A DNA stretch of 32,686 nucleotides, from contig NZ_JAGSCS010000024.1 of NCBI RefSeq assembly GCF_018128025.1, forward strand, positions 1 through 32,686. Direction: 5' to 3'. Below the pieces are notes generated by a model that saw only the letters and a program-made list of their open reading frames with translations, ran no database searches and was not told where the DNA came from. Shown piece by piece: positions 1 through 7,279 of this stretch; within the stretch, counting starts at the first letter, position 1, and each line of letters starts with the position of its first letter. Both the position numbers and the translations under genes were made by a program. The stretch is from Proteiniclasticum sediminis (GTDB taxonomy: Bacteria > Bacillota > Clostridia > Clostridiales > Clostridiaceae).

Positions 1-63
1 GAAATCTTCAACATGAGTGGTGATGGATATCGGCTCAAGCACAGAAAATCAATATTAGACTAA
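1..63 (+). CDS. C-terminal fragment of an IstB-like IS21 helper ATPase
   Basis: The reading frame starting at base 1 is open for 20 codons and ends in TAA at 61-63. The peptide contains SGDGYRLKHRK, which resembles the last residues of IS21-family IstB proteins, where a (G)xSYRLK(H/D)(R/K) segment lies close to the C-terminus. IstB is the AAA+ helper that works with the IstA transposase. Only the tail is present, so no ATPase motif can be checked. Twenty residues are little to judge by, and the identification rests on remembered family sequence. Confidence 0.4.
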   Translation, partial: EIFNMSGDGYRLKHRKSILD

Positions 64-137
64 ATCAAACACACAACCGATGAAGTCGTGAAATAGTGGT
101 ATACTTTGTGGCGAAAATTGGCTTATTTTACTTGACA
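1..137 (+). mobile_element. Right end of an IS21-like insertion sequence (partial)
   Basis: The first 63 bases read as the end of an IstB-like protein. The segment after its stop codon, up to TTGACA at 132-137, has the layout of an IS21-family right terminus: it ends in CA and carries an outward-facing -35-like hexamer at the very tip, as described for IS21. The element is cut by the window edge, so its left end and target duplication cannot be seen. The boundary at 137 is inferred from this layout and was not measured by alignment. Confidence 0.4.
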
Positions 138-160
138 CCTTACAATTTGTTTTCTGTTCT

Positions 161-169
161 TGTTATACT
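161..169 (+). promoter_or_regulatory. Extended -10 promoter element for the Mga-like gene
   Basis: TGTTATACT at 161-169 is a TGn-TATACT extended -10 about 80 bases before the chosen start at 249. No good -35 lies 17 bases upstream. The TTGACA at 132-137 is 26 bases away, too far to pair with it, and is better explained as an insertion sequence end. A similar TGGTATACT lies at 97-105. Confidence 0.4.
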
Positions 170-248
170 GAGCTATATGCAAATTCTGACTTGGAAAAAT
201 GGTTGTGTTTCATTGATTTCCAGGGATCGCAAGAAAAGGAGACCTGTT

Positions 249-1700
249 ATGCGTAAGTTATTGGATCTGTCCGCCCAGCGCTGTATCGCCCTCATGGAAA
301 CCCTCATGCTTCAGGAAGATTGGATCTCCACCCGGGAGCTGGCCGCAAAAGTTTCTGCCAGCGAACGCTCTGTGGCTGAAGATCTGGCTTGGCTTCGAAA
401 AAACTGGGGGGAGGAGCTGGGAATGGAGATCTCAGTGAAGAACGGCGTACGGGTTCAACACCAAAGCGTGGCTGTCATGGGACAGATTTTTCTTAAGCTC
501 TTCAATGATTCCCTCGCCCTGCGGTGGATCAAGGAACTCTTTTTCCACCCCCAGAATAAACTGGAGTTCTATGAGGCAAAACTTTTTGTCAGCAGATCCA
601 CCTTACTGCGTCTTTTTCCAGTTATAAACCGTTTCCTCGGAGATTTCGGTATGGCCGTGGTTCGGAAGGACAATCTCCTGGAGATCCAGAGTAACGATGA
701 GCAGTTTCTTCGTCAGTTCTTCACGGGTTTCCTGATTGAAATTTCCGATCCTGACCCTTCTGCCTATGCGCTTCCTTTGGAACCCTCCCTCCTCAAATCA
801 CTTCTCCAGGATCTCTTCACCACACACCTCTCCAAAACGGAGTCTTCATTCGTCATGGAGGATGATATTGCAGTTTTCTACTATCTGGTCTTCACCATGA
901 TCTCCCTCATCCGAGAGACCCAGGGATATGGCGTTCCTTCAGAGTACCCCATTGATGATGCCCTTCTCCACCGCTCTCTCTCTTCGTTAAAAGAAGCGTT
1001 TCCCCATCTCTCCACCAAACAGCTGCAGCCGATTTATGAATTTATGATCCGCCAGTATATCGGGTGGGACAGTGAAGAGGAAAAAACCAATGTTTTTGCA
1101 GCCATAACTGACTTTTGGTCCGTTCTTGCTCCTATGATCCCCTCAGGTTTGGATGAGAGAAGAAAGGAAAGACTCCTCTTTCTTCTTCAATCCATCTATT
1201 TCACTGCCAAATACCGCCCTCATCGAACTTCTATGCTCTTTGACCGTATTGGCTACTTTGCGGATTCCTTGAAGAAAACCCACAGATCCCTTTGGGATCT
1301 GGTGGAAACCCAAACCCAAACCATGGCCCAGCGATTGGGTGTGGATATTCCCTCCCAGCTCCACTCCATCCTTTTCTGGCTTTGCCTCCAAGTTCCAGAA
1401 ATCCTGGACCATAACCCTAACCGGAAGGCAATTCTCGTCAGCGATTTTGGGATACAGCATAGCTGCTTCTTGGCAAAAATGCTGGAAGATCAATTTCACC
1501 AGGGCCACGCACCACGACTAACCATCACCGTGTACCCGTTGAGCGAAGTCCTTCAGTCCGGACTTCCTACCGGTTATGATCTTCTTCTGACCACCATTCC
1601 ACAGCTGATTCCCCTTCACCCCCACGGCATCCTCCTTAACGACTACCCGAATCCGGAAAACCTCTTTTTGTTGGATCGAAAAATGCGGGAACTGCCTTAA
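249..1700 (+). CDS. Mga-family helix-turn-helix transcriptional regulator
   Basis: Predicted 483-residue cytoplasmic transcription factor. Residues about 5-70 form a winged helix-turn-helix of the Mga/DeoR kind (TRELAAKVSASERSVAEDL). A long helical middle region resembles the PRD-like part of Mga proteins. The last ~90 residues (AILVSDFGIQHSCFLAKMLE onward) resemble the EIIB-like domain that ends Mga regulators. The frame is open from 96, but ATG 249 is chosen because AAAGGAG (235-241) lies 7 bases before it and the upstream part overlaps a probable insertion sequence end. The gene stands alone, facing a convergent minus-strand operon across a shared terminator. Its targets are unknown; no adjacent PTS genes are visible that would suggest a sugar. 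Confidence 0.8.
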   Translation: MRKLLDLSAQRCIALMETLMLQEDWISTRELAAKVSASERSVAEDLAWLRKNWGEELGMEISVKNGVRVQHQSVAVMGQIFLKLFNDSLALRWIKELFFHPQNKLEFYEAKLFVSRSTLLRLFPVINRFLGDFGMAVVRKDNLLEIQSNDEQFLRQFFTGFLIEISDPDPSAYALPLEPSLLKSLLQDLFTTHLSKTESSFVMEDDIAVFYYLVFTMISLIRETQGYGVPSEYPIDDALLHRSLSSLKEAFPHLSTKQLQPIYEFMIRQYIGWDSEEEKTNVFAAITDFWSVLAPMIPSGLDERRKERLLFLLQSIYFTAKYRPHRTSMLFDRIGYFADSLKKTHRSLWDLVETQTQTMAQRLGVDIPSQLHSILFWLCLQVPEILDHNPNRKAILVSDFGIQHSCFLAKMLEDQFHQGHAPRLTITVYPLSEVLQSGLPTGYDLLLTTIPQLIPLHPHGILLNDYPNPENLFLLDRKMRELP

Positions 1701-1755
1701 CGGGAGCAGATAGTCCATGAATCTCCATGTCATTGCGAGAAGATAATTTCCATGA

Positions 1756-1786
1756 GAAAAGAGCAGGCGGTAAACCTGCTCTTTTC
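1756..1786. terminator. Bidirectional terminator between convergent genes
   Basis: A perfect 12-bp stem, GAAAAGAGCAGG against CCTGCTCTTTTC, closes a 7-base loop. A-rich and T-rich flanks allow use from both strands, so it serves the Mga-like gene and the minus-strand gene ending at 1787. Confidence 0.85.
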
Positions 1787-2224
1787 TTATGGTGCTTTCT
1801 CTTGGAAAACCCATAGGGTATCGTATTTTCCCGCCTCGTCCGTGAGGACATAGACGTTTAAGTCATTTTTCTCCATCGTCGTATACTCGCCATAGGCCGG
1901 AATCCAGCTTCGCTCATTCCCACTTCGGGAGAGATCTCCGTGATATTGAATGCGCTTTCCATCAAATTGAAGATCGGTGATTTTCGGGGCCCCCTCACTG
2001 GAGTACCAGGTGATTCGCACCGAATCAGGCTTCTGATTTTCCACGTTTTGCACGAAGGCATGAAACTTTTCCCCATGGATGACTCCCTGGGCAGTGACCA
2101 CCACATCTCCCCGTTTCAGCGCCACCTCCTCCGGATAAGTGTTCGGGTGAATAAAATACCCGTAAAAGACCAGTAGGGCTACCCCCAATATCCCCAAAAG
2201 GGCGATTCCCTTTAACTTTTTCAT
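1787..2224 (-). CDS. Membrane-anchored DUF4362-like protein
   Basis: Predicted 145-residue protein with one N-terminal hydrophobic segment (about residues 7-26) and no lipobox cysteine, so probably anchored by an uncleaved signal and facing outward. The rest resembles DUF4362 proteins of Firmicutes: a GDVVVTAQGVIHG opening, a central DSVRITWYSSEGAPKI strand pair, and a DLQFDGKRIQYHGD segment. No function is established for that family. TTAGGAGGAGAGAT precedes the ATG. The gene lies 31 bases downstream of the DUF523-DUF1722 gene on the same strand and is likely cotranscribed with it. The family call is from memory of conserved segments. Confidence 0.55.
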   Translation of the reverse strand: MKKLKGIALLGILGVALLVFYGYFIHPNTYPEEVALKRGDVVVTAQGVIHGEKFHAFVQNVENQKPDSVRITWYSSEGAPKITDLQFDGKRIQYHGDLSRSGNERSWIPAYGEYTTMEKNDLNVYVLTDEAGKYDTLWVFQEKAP

Positions 2225-2255
2225 ATCTCTCCTCCTAAATGCTTATCTCCATCCA

Positions 2256-3212
2256 TCACTTGCCCGTATCGCTGATATTCATCAGCTCCTCCGGGAAGGG
2301 TTCCCATAGATACTGATCCAGGAGATACTCCTGCTCATATTTTATGGCGTAGCTGCGGAGAATATTCACGGGAACGCCCAGATGGACCCTCCCTTCTTTG
2401 TATTTATTGTAAGTCTCTGTGAGGAAGCTCTTTTCCTTTGCCGTGAGCTCCTCGGAAAAGTACCCTTGAATGTGCATGAGGGTGTTGATGATGTTGGAGG
2501 GCTTTGGTGGCTGGGCCAAGGCGATGCCCAGATGTTCCCGGTACTGGGCGGCCATTTCTTCAAAGGGCTGTCCCGAACTATTGGCGGTGATTTTCCCAAG
2601 AATCTTCAGTTCCTTGGGGCTGTACGTCATGAGGAGATACTTGCTTCGGGACTGAAAAGCCACCAGCTCTCGGATCTTCTTACTTTTTTCCACTTCCCGG
2701 AGCCTCGCCAGGAGGTAGATCTTCGTGAGAAAATGCTCCCGGATCCGGTAATTGGTGAGCCTTCCCTCTTCTTCCACCGCTAGGCCCGGGAAGGTCTGGA
2801 GAACCTGTTCCCCAAAAATACCCACGCCTTTCATGGATCCCACGGCTTTCTCCTTGCCCAGGTAGACTTTGACATCCTTGATCCCGCAGGAAGGCGAGCG
2901 CCCTTTCAGGATGAACCCGTCGATATCCGTGAGCTCCTCAAAGAGCTTATCCCCATAGTCCAACATGTCCTTTTTATACTCCCTGCCCGTTCCCGGCTGA
3001 AAGAGCAGCATCTCTCCCCGCTCCAGCACCAGGCGGATGGGATTTCGGGGAACCCCCAGACCAATCTCCACTTCAGGGCAAATGGTCCGGTATTCCACAA
3101 AGTCTCCCAGGCTTTCCACAAATTTGTCCGGCAGCGTCTGCCCATTGTAGCGGCAGGCGTCAAAACCCAGACAGCGGCTGACGACGATTTTCGGTTTCAG
3201 CATTTTCTCCAT
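2256..3212 (-). CDS. DUF523-DUF1722 (TudS/YbgA-type) protein
   Basis: Predicted 318-residue soluble protein with two domains. Residues about 5-150 are DUF523, with Cys14 and Cys20 (RCLGFDACRYNG), Cys45 in ICPE, and Cys109 in SPSCG. DUF523 includes the 2-thiouracil desulfidase TudS, which carries an oxygen-sensitive iron-sulfur cluster. Residues about 190-310 match DUF1722 (YbgA), of unclear role. The two-domain fusion is a common architecture. A desulfidase-like or sulfur-related activity is plausible but not shown by sequence alone. GAGGAGGA lies 8 bases before the ATG; an internal ATG three codons on is a less likely start. The gene is divergent from the SOUL gene and leads a probable two-gene operon. 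Confidence 0.8.
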   Translation of the reverse strand: MEKMLKPKIVVSRCLGFDACRYNGQTLPDKFVESLGDFVEYRTICPEVEIGLGVPRNPIRLVLERGEMLLFQPGTGREYKKDMLDYGDKLFEELTDIDGFILKGRSPSCGIKDVKVYLGKEKAVGSMKGVGIFGEQVLQTFPGLAVEEEGRLTNYRIREHFLTKIYLLARLREVEKSKKIRELVAFQSRSKYLLMTYSPKELKILGKITANSSGQPFEEMAAQYREHLGIALAQPPKPSNIINTLMHIQGYFSEELTAKEKSFLTETYNKYKEGRVHLGVPVNILRSYAIKYEQEYLLDQYLWEPFPEELMNISDTGK

Positions 3213-3300
3213 GGTGTTTTTCCTCCTCGGTTAAACCTATTCTGATCCTATGTCTGAAAGGGCACCAGAGCGAAGATTTCAGGACGAAATCCCTTCCGGG

Positions 3301-3309
3301 TGCTATAAT
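3301..3309 (+). promoter_or_regulatory. Extended -10 element upstream of the SOUL gene
   Basis: TGCTATAAT is a TGn-TATAAT extended -10 about 50 bases before the ATG at 3362. The -35 region (about 3281-3286, AGGACG) is poor, as is usual for extended -10 promoters. Confidence 0.5.
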
Positions 3310-3361
3310 ATACCTGAATATTACATCTATTTCAGCTTACCCGGAAAAGGAGGAAAATACA

Positions 3362-3865
3362 ATGTCCAAATATGAGACGGCCCCTTATTCGGTGGTGCAC
3401 AAAGAAGGTTCCTTTGAAATCCGGCAGTATGATGCCTACATCACCGCGGCGGTGGACGAAACCTCTCTGCGGGGGACCTCAGGCTTTGGCCAGATCTTTG
3501 ACTACATCAGCGGGAAGAATGCCCGTCAGGAAAAGATTGCCATGACCACGCCGGTGTTCAACGCCCTAGATGAGAAGACGCTTTCCACGGAGTTCGTCAT
3601 GCCGAAATCCTTCACGGAGGAGACCCTGCCCCAGCCCACAAATCCCCGGATCCGGCTGAAGAAGGTGGAACCCAAGCTGGTGGCCTCCGTCACCTTCTCC
3701 GGTACGGTGAATCCCGACAAAATCAAAGCCTATGAGGAAAAGCTCCTGGCCTGGACCAAGGCCCAGGGAAAGATCCCCGTGGGGAATTTCCGTCTGGCGA
3801 GATACAATCCGCCCTTCCTTCCGCCCATGTTCCGGCGCAACGAAGTACTCCTGGACCTTCTCTAA
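3362..3865 (+). CDS. SOUL family heme-binding-like protein
   Basis: Predicted 167-residue soluble protein covering the whole SOUL/HEBP fold. It opens with YETAPYSVVHKEGSFEIRQY, the usual start of the family, followed by the KIAMTTPVF segment, a VEPKLVASVTFSG strand, and the terminal RYNPPFLPPMFRRNEV segment typical of SOUL proteins. Family members bind heme or tetrapyrroles weakly; their role in bacteria is mostly unknown. AAGGAGGAAAATACA precedes the ATG. Transcription appears monocistronic, ending at the hairpin at 3905-3960. There is no heme biosynthesis gene nearby to support a specific role. Confidence 0.9.
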   Translation: MSKYETAPYSVVHKEGSFEIRQYDAYITAAVDETSLRGTSGFGQIFDYISGKNARQEKIAMTTPVFNALDEKTLSTEFVMPKSFTEETLPQPTNPRIRLKKVEPKLVASVTFSGTVNPDKIKAYEEKLLAWTKAQGKIPVGNFRLARYNPPFLPPMFRRNEVLLDLL

Positions 3866-3904
3866 TCCAGGAGAGTACACCTATCCCATCTTTTACATGA
3901 TACT

Positions 3905-3960
3905 ACGGCGCAGGCTGTGCGTCCTTTCCAAAAAAGGGAAGACCACTTCTGCGCCGTTTT
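3905..3960 (+). terminator. Terminator after the SOUL gene
   Basis: ACGGCGCAG (3905-3913) pairs with CTGCGCCGT (3949-3957), with a smaller inner hairpin around CTTTCC/GGGAAG, and is followed by a run of T. Confidence 0.7.
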
Positions 3961-3988
3961 CTGTCCGAAAATCTTTTTAGCTTAAAAT

Positions 3989-4015
3989 GAACCTTATCCC
4001 AGGTTAAATCGTATA
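3989..4015 (+). promoter_or_regulatory. Candidate ECF-type autoregulated promoter
   Basis: GAACCT at 3989-3994 and CGTATA at 4010-4015 are separated by 15 bases and lie just ahead of the sigma factor gene. This matches the general ECF pattern of an AAC-containing -35 and a CGT-containing -10, and suggests autoregulation. AACCT and AGGTT in the same segment also form a short inverted repeat (3990-4005). Confidence 0.45.
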
Positions 4016-4040
4016 TGGAAGTAGAGGAGGGGAAAAGACC

Positions 4041-4535
4041 ATGATGGATGACTTGATTGCAAAATACGGACGCCGGCTTTATGGCCTATGCCGAACCCTT
4101 ACCTCCTCGCCCCAGGACGCCGATGACCTCTACCAGGAAACCTGGCTCAAGGTCTGCGCCAAGTTCCAGCAGTATTCGCCGGAGCACGAATTTGAGGGCT
4201 GGCTCACGGCCATCTGCGTTAACACCTACCGGGACAGTTTCCGTAGGCGCCTCCGCAGCCCCTTCTGGGATTTTTTCCCCACCATGGAATCCAAGGATCT
4301 GGCTTTTGCCCAGGTGGCAGCCACCGAAGAGCCCCGTCCTCCATCGGGGATCCAGGAGGCGGTGGACAATCTTCCCGAGAAGCTCCGAATGACGGTGATT
4401 CTCTACTACTTTCAGGAACTGGACCAGGTCCAGACGGCCAAGGTCCTGAAAATCCCCGTGGGAACCGTAAAATCCCGACTCAGTAAAGCCAAAAAACTCT
4501 TGAAGGAGATGTTGCAGGATGAAGTTGAACTATAA
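4041..4535 (+). CDS. ECF-subfamily RNA polymerase sigma factor
   Basis: Predicted 164-residue sigma factor that would direct RNA polymerase to a small regulon. Region 2 spans about residues 6-75 (DADDLYQETWLKV, then FEGWLTAICVNTYRDSFRR). Region 4 spans about 108-160 with helix-turn-helix VQTAKVLKIPVGTVKSRLSK. Length and architecture fit group IV (ECF) sigma factors without extra domains. GAGGAGGGGAAAAGACC precedes tandem ATGs at 4041 and 4044; either could be used. The 3' end overlaps the next gene by 17 bases, which suggests translational coupling. No classical zinc-binding anti-sigma domain occurs in the two downstream genes, so the control partner is unclear. Confidence 0.93.
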   Translation: MMDDLIAKYGRRLYGLCRTLTSSPQDADDLYQETWLKVCAKFQQYSPEHEFEGWLTAICVNTYRDSFRRRLRSPFWDFFPTMESKDLAFAQVAATEEPRPPSGIQEAVDNLPEKLRMTVILYYFQELDQVQTAKVLKIPVGTVKSRLSKAKKLLKEMLQDEVEL

Positions 4536-4821
4536 TTTTGAAGCCCATGAACCCCCACGGATCACGGAAGCTCAGCTTCAGGAGACCCTGAAGCAGCGCC
4601 GTCTCCTGAAGGAGACCCTTCTTCTTCTCAGCGCTTCACTTCTCGTCCACTTGAGCCTCCTTCTTCTGGCCTTTTTGGTGGTCCCCTACTCCATGGCCGC
4701 CGCCACGGCCTGCATCCTCCTCTTTGGGGGATCCCTGGCCGGCAGCGGGGTTCTGGCCGTATTCACCGGCCGAAAGCTTTCCGGAAATCTTCTCCACGGC
4801 ACCCCCGTGGGTGAATTCTAA
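4519..4821 (+). CDS. Small two-helix membrane protein, possible anti-sigma partner
   Basis: Predicted 100-residue protein with a charged N-terminal segment of about 30 residues and two hydrophobic helices (about residues 33-56 and 60-82). Its ATG lies inside the end of the sigma factor gene, with GAAGGAG upstream, so the two are probably translated together. Position and topology (short cytoplasmic tail, then membrane) suggest an anti-sigma-like partner, but no HxxxCxxC motif is present and no family was recognised. The following gene starts 21 bases later and may form the other half of the module. Confidence 0.7.
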   Translation: MKLNYNFEAHEPPRITEAQLQETLKQRRLLKETLLLLSASLLVHLSLLLLAFLVVPYSMAAATACILLFGGSLAGSGVLAVFTGRKLSGNLLHGTPVGEF

Positions 4822-4842
4822 CCCTCCATGAAAGGATGATGC

Positions 4843-6132
4843 ATGATGAATGTGATTGTTAGCTCAATTTTCCTCCTGGTTCTCTTGGTCCTCTTCCTGG
4901 GGATTCCCCTGCTCATCGGCATCACTGTGTATCGGGATGCCAATCGCCGTGGGATGAATGCGGTCCTCTGGACCCTCATCGCCGTCCTGGCCCCCGGGTT
5001 CATCGGACTCATCCTCTACCTGGTAGTCCGATCGGACCACACAGCCCTGTCCTGCCCCCAGTGTTCCTATCCCGTACGGGAGAGCTACGCTGTGTGTCCT
5101 CAGTGCGGCACAAGCCTCAAGGCCAGCTGCCTTAACTGTCATCAGCCTCTGGATCCCTCCTGGTCCCGCTGCGCCAGCTGCGGAGAGCCGGTGCCGGAAG
5201 AGCTGAAGCGAACGGCACCACCCCCATCCCGGGATAAGGGCCTCGGAAAAATCCTCCTGGCGGTGCTCCTCATTCCGCTGCTTCTTGTCCTTCTCCTCGT
5301 TGGCGGTCTCGCCGCTTTCCGGGGGACCAACACCAGCAGCTTTGGCAGTGTATCGGGAGTACCCCCGGAGGAGTTTAAAAACACCCCTGTGGTCAGCGAC
5401 TGGCTGAAGGATTCGGCAGCCTCCGGTGACGGGATCTATGTCCTTCGCCATACGGGGACCTCGGGTACGACGACTATTTCCGAGTACCTCATCTATATCC
5501 GGGGAGAGCAGCCCATCCTGGGCCTCACCGCCATGGGCCACCCCCAAGGCCTATTCCGCCCCGCGAAGTTCACCGCGAGCTTCCAGAAGGATCTTCAAGG
5601 TTCCCTGGTGGATGAGCAGCTCTTCCAGGTCCAGTACCAGGGCAGCGACAATCCCGTCCTGGAAATCCAAATGGACGGTCTGGATGCGGTCTACAAGGAA
5701 ACCATGACAAACGTCCCCCTGGGGATGGAAAATCTGATTCCCATGAAAGATGATATTCTTGATCTCTTTGAGCAGCGGGTCCCCTTTGTTGGAGATAACA
5801 GCGCCGTTTCCAATCTTCTAGGGAAAATCGGCATGGGAAACCTGGGGACCTATACTCTAGAGCTGAAAACTGCGGAGGCTCCCTATGGACTCCGGGTGAT
5901 CTATTCCAGCACGGTTAAGCCCCTGGCAGATACGGATCTCACCCCGGAAGCCATCCAAATCCTGGGGCTCATCGAAAATGCAGACTATGTGGAAATCACC
6001 GACGGCACCACCACCTACCGGCTAGATACGGCGGAAGCCTCCAGCCAGCTGGGGTTTGACGTGAAGGACCTGGGCAAAGATGTGGAGACCCTAGCCGAAT
6101 ACCTGAAAGGGCTCATGGAAACTGCTGATTAA
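4843..6132 (+). CDS. Zinc-ribbon membrane protein with large C-terminal exported domain
   Basis: Predicted 429-residue protein. Residues about 5-30 and 40-62 are membrane helices resembling the PLDc_N type. Two zinc ribbons follow, with CxxC pairs at 71/74, 85/88, 96/99 and 110/113. A third membrane helix (about 132-156) leads to a ~270-residue domain of unknown family, mostly beta-like and presumably outside the cell. This layout, cytoplasmic zinc ribbons joined through the membrane to an outer sensor-like domain, fits signalling to the adjacent sigma factor, which is inference. AAAGGATGATGC lies before tandem ATGs at 4843 and 4846. It is the last gene of the operon. Confidence 0.75.
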   Translation: MMNVIVSSIFLLVLLVLFLGIPLLIGITVYRDANRRGMNAVLWTLIAVLAPGFIGLILYLVVRSDHTALSCPQCSYPVRESYAVCPQCGTSLKASCLNCHQPLDPSWSRCASCGEPVPEELKRTAPPPSRDKGLGKILLAVLLIPLLLVLLLVGGLAAFRGTNTSSFGSVSGVPPEEFKNTPVVSDWLKDSAASGDGIYVLRHTGTSGTTTISEYLIYIRGEQPILGLTAMGHPQGLFRPAKFTASFQKDLQGSLVDEQLFQVQYQGSDNPVLEIQMDGLDAVYKETMTNVPLGMENLIPMKDDILDLFEQRVPFVGDNSAVSNLLGKIGMGNLGTYTLELKTAEAPYGLRVIYSSTVKPLADTDLTPEAIQILGLIENADYVEITDGTTTYRLDTAEASSQLGFDVKDLGKDVETLAEYLKGLMETAD

Positions 6133-6143
6133 TTCTAGATACT

Positions 6144-6185
6144 AAAAAGCAATCCTACTCTTGAAACAGAGCGGGATTGCTTTTT
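6144..6185. terminator. Bidirectional terminator
   Basis: AAAAAGCAATCC pairs with GGATTGCTTTTT, with an inner CTCT/AGAG pairing. It lies between the convergent sigma operon and the TspO-like gene. Confidence 0.85.
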
Positions 6186-6286
6186 CATTGGATTTACTTT
6201 GGATGAAGATCTGCCTTGGGATTTTGAGATCCAGTCAGAACTCAAGTTTAAGAAGTACAGGATTTTTAGGATCTCTGGTGTGCTCG

Positions 6287-7084
6287 CTATCCTCTGATGT
6301 TGGAAGCTGCAGGAATCACGGCAAACTGGTTTCGATAGAGCTGAATGGCGGCGATGCCGATGAGAACGACGCTGCCGCCCAAGGCGACGATTTCGAGAAG
6401 CGGATAGGCCCCCTTGAATCCCGAAGGCATATTAAGGAACTGGTAAATCCCAAAGTAGGCCCAGGCCACCGAGAGGGGGAATGCCGCATTCTTGATTCTC
6501 AGCACCACCAGTCCCACCAGCACCACGGAAATGGCGAGGATGAGGATGGACCAGATCTCCGCCCCGATGCCAAAACCATTCCACTTCATCTTGACTAAGG
6601 CGGCGGCGATATTCACCACCGTGGCAATGAAGAGCCATCCGGAGTATAGGCCAAAGGTCAGGGGCAGAAGCCAGCGCCTCTTTTCCTGGATCTTTAGGAG
6701 TTTCAGACTAAGAATAGCCAGATTCACCACAAAGGCGAAGATAAAGAGGACGGAAACCTCCACCAGGACAAAGGAGAAGGTGACAATCCAGACGATGTTA
6801 AAGATGCAGGAGAGACGGAAGAGAAACGAGATCTCATCCACCGCTTTCTGGTAGTACGGATCATTCTTCTTCACGATCATCACAATGATGGAGACGAGGA
6901 GCAGGGAGTAGATTACGCTCCAAATGCTGAAGGTGGAGGAACTGGGGGTAATGAGGGTCACATAACGGTCGGAGATTTCCTTTTGGGAGAGACCGTTGAT
7001 GAGGCCAATGGCTCCCAAGGTATTGACCACGAGGGTGAGGGCAAAAAAGATTCCGTTGATCCAGGCTTTTCCTAACTTTTCCAT
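6287..7084 (-). CDS. TspO/MBR-related tryptophan-rich sensory-type membrane protein
   Basis: Predicted 265-residue integral membrane protein with seven or more helices. The segments TFSIWSVIYSLL and LYSGWLFIATVVNIAAAL match the conserved core of TspO/MBR proteins, which bind tetrapyrroles or other small ligands. It is longer than the classical five-helix TspO (~160 residues) and corresponds to the ~260-residue branch annotated as tryptophan-rich sensory protein. GAGGAGGATTATC precedes the ATG. It has its own promoter at 7175-7203 and ends at the shared terminator, so it is probably monocistronic. Ligand unknown. Confidence 0.75.
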   Translation of the reverse strand: MEKLGKAWINGIFFALTLVVNTLGAIGLINGLSQKEISDRYVTLITPSSSTFSIWSVIYSLLLVSIIVMIVKKNDPYYQKAVDEISFLFRLSCIFNIVWIVTFSFVLVEVSVLFIFAFVVNLAILSLKLLKIQEKRRWLLPLTFGLYSGWLFIATVVNIAAALVKMKWNGFGIGAEIWSILILAISVVLVGLVVLRIKNAAFPLSVAWAYFGIYQFLNMPSGFKGAYPLLEIVALGGSVVLIGIAAIQLYRNQFAVIPAASNIRG

Positions 7085-7174
7085 GATAATCCTCCTCGTA
7101 CTTTTGATGAGTGCATCGTCGAACAGGAAGTTTCCAAAACTGAGGGATCTGGGACAAGGATGGATGATGGTTCC

Positions 7175-7203
7175 ATTTTACCATTTTCTGTATTTTCTTT
7201 CAA
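7175..7203 (-). promoter_or_regulatory. Sigma-A type promoter of the TspO-like gene
   Basis: On the minus strand, TTGAAA (7203-7198) and TAAAAT (7180-7175) are separated by exactly 17 bases, about 90 bases before the start codon. Confidence 0.65.
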
Positions 7204-7279
7204 TTTACCCTTATCTCATGGGCATAACACAATTTTCCCCGCTAAATCTCCGGAGAGGAAGAAGCAAACCCTTCGACAA

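Noticed and set aside
132-169. TTGACA at 132-137 as the -35 of the Mga-like gene
   Set aside because: The nearest -10 is 26 bases away, far beyond a working spacer. The hexamer fits an insertion sequence end better.
96-248. N-terminal extension of the Mga-like protein
   Set aside because: The extra 51 residues are encoded across a probable insertion sequence end and include the promoter; ATG 249 has the ribosome binding site.
4864-5547. A 227-codon minus-strand ORF
   Set aside because: Antisense to the zinc-ribbon protein gene, whose eight paired cysteines and operon position show the true coding strand.
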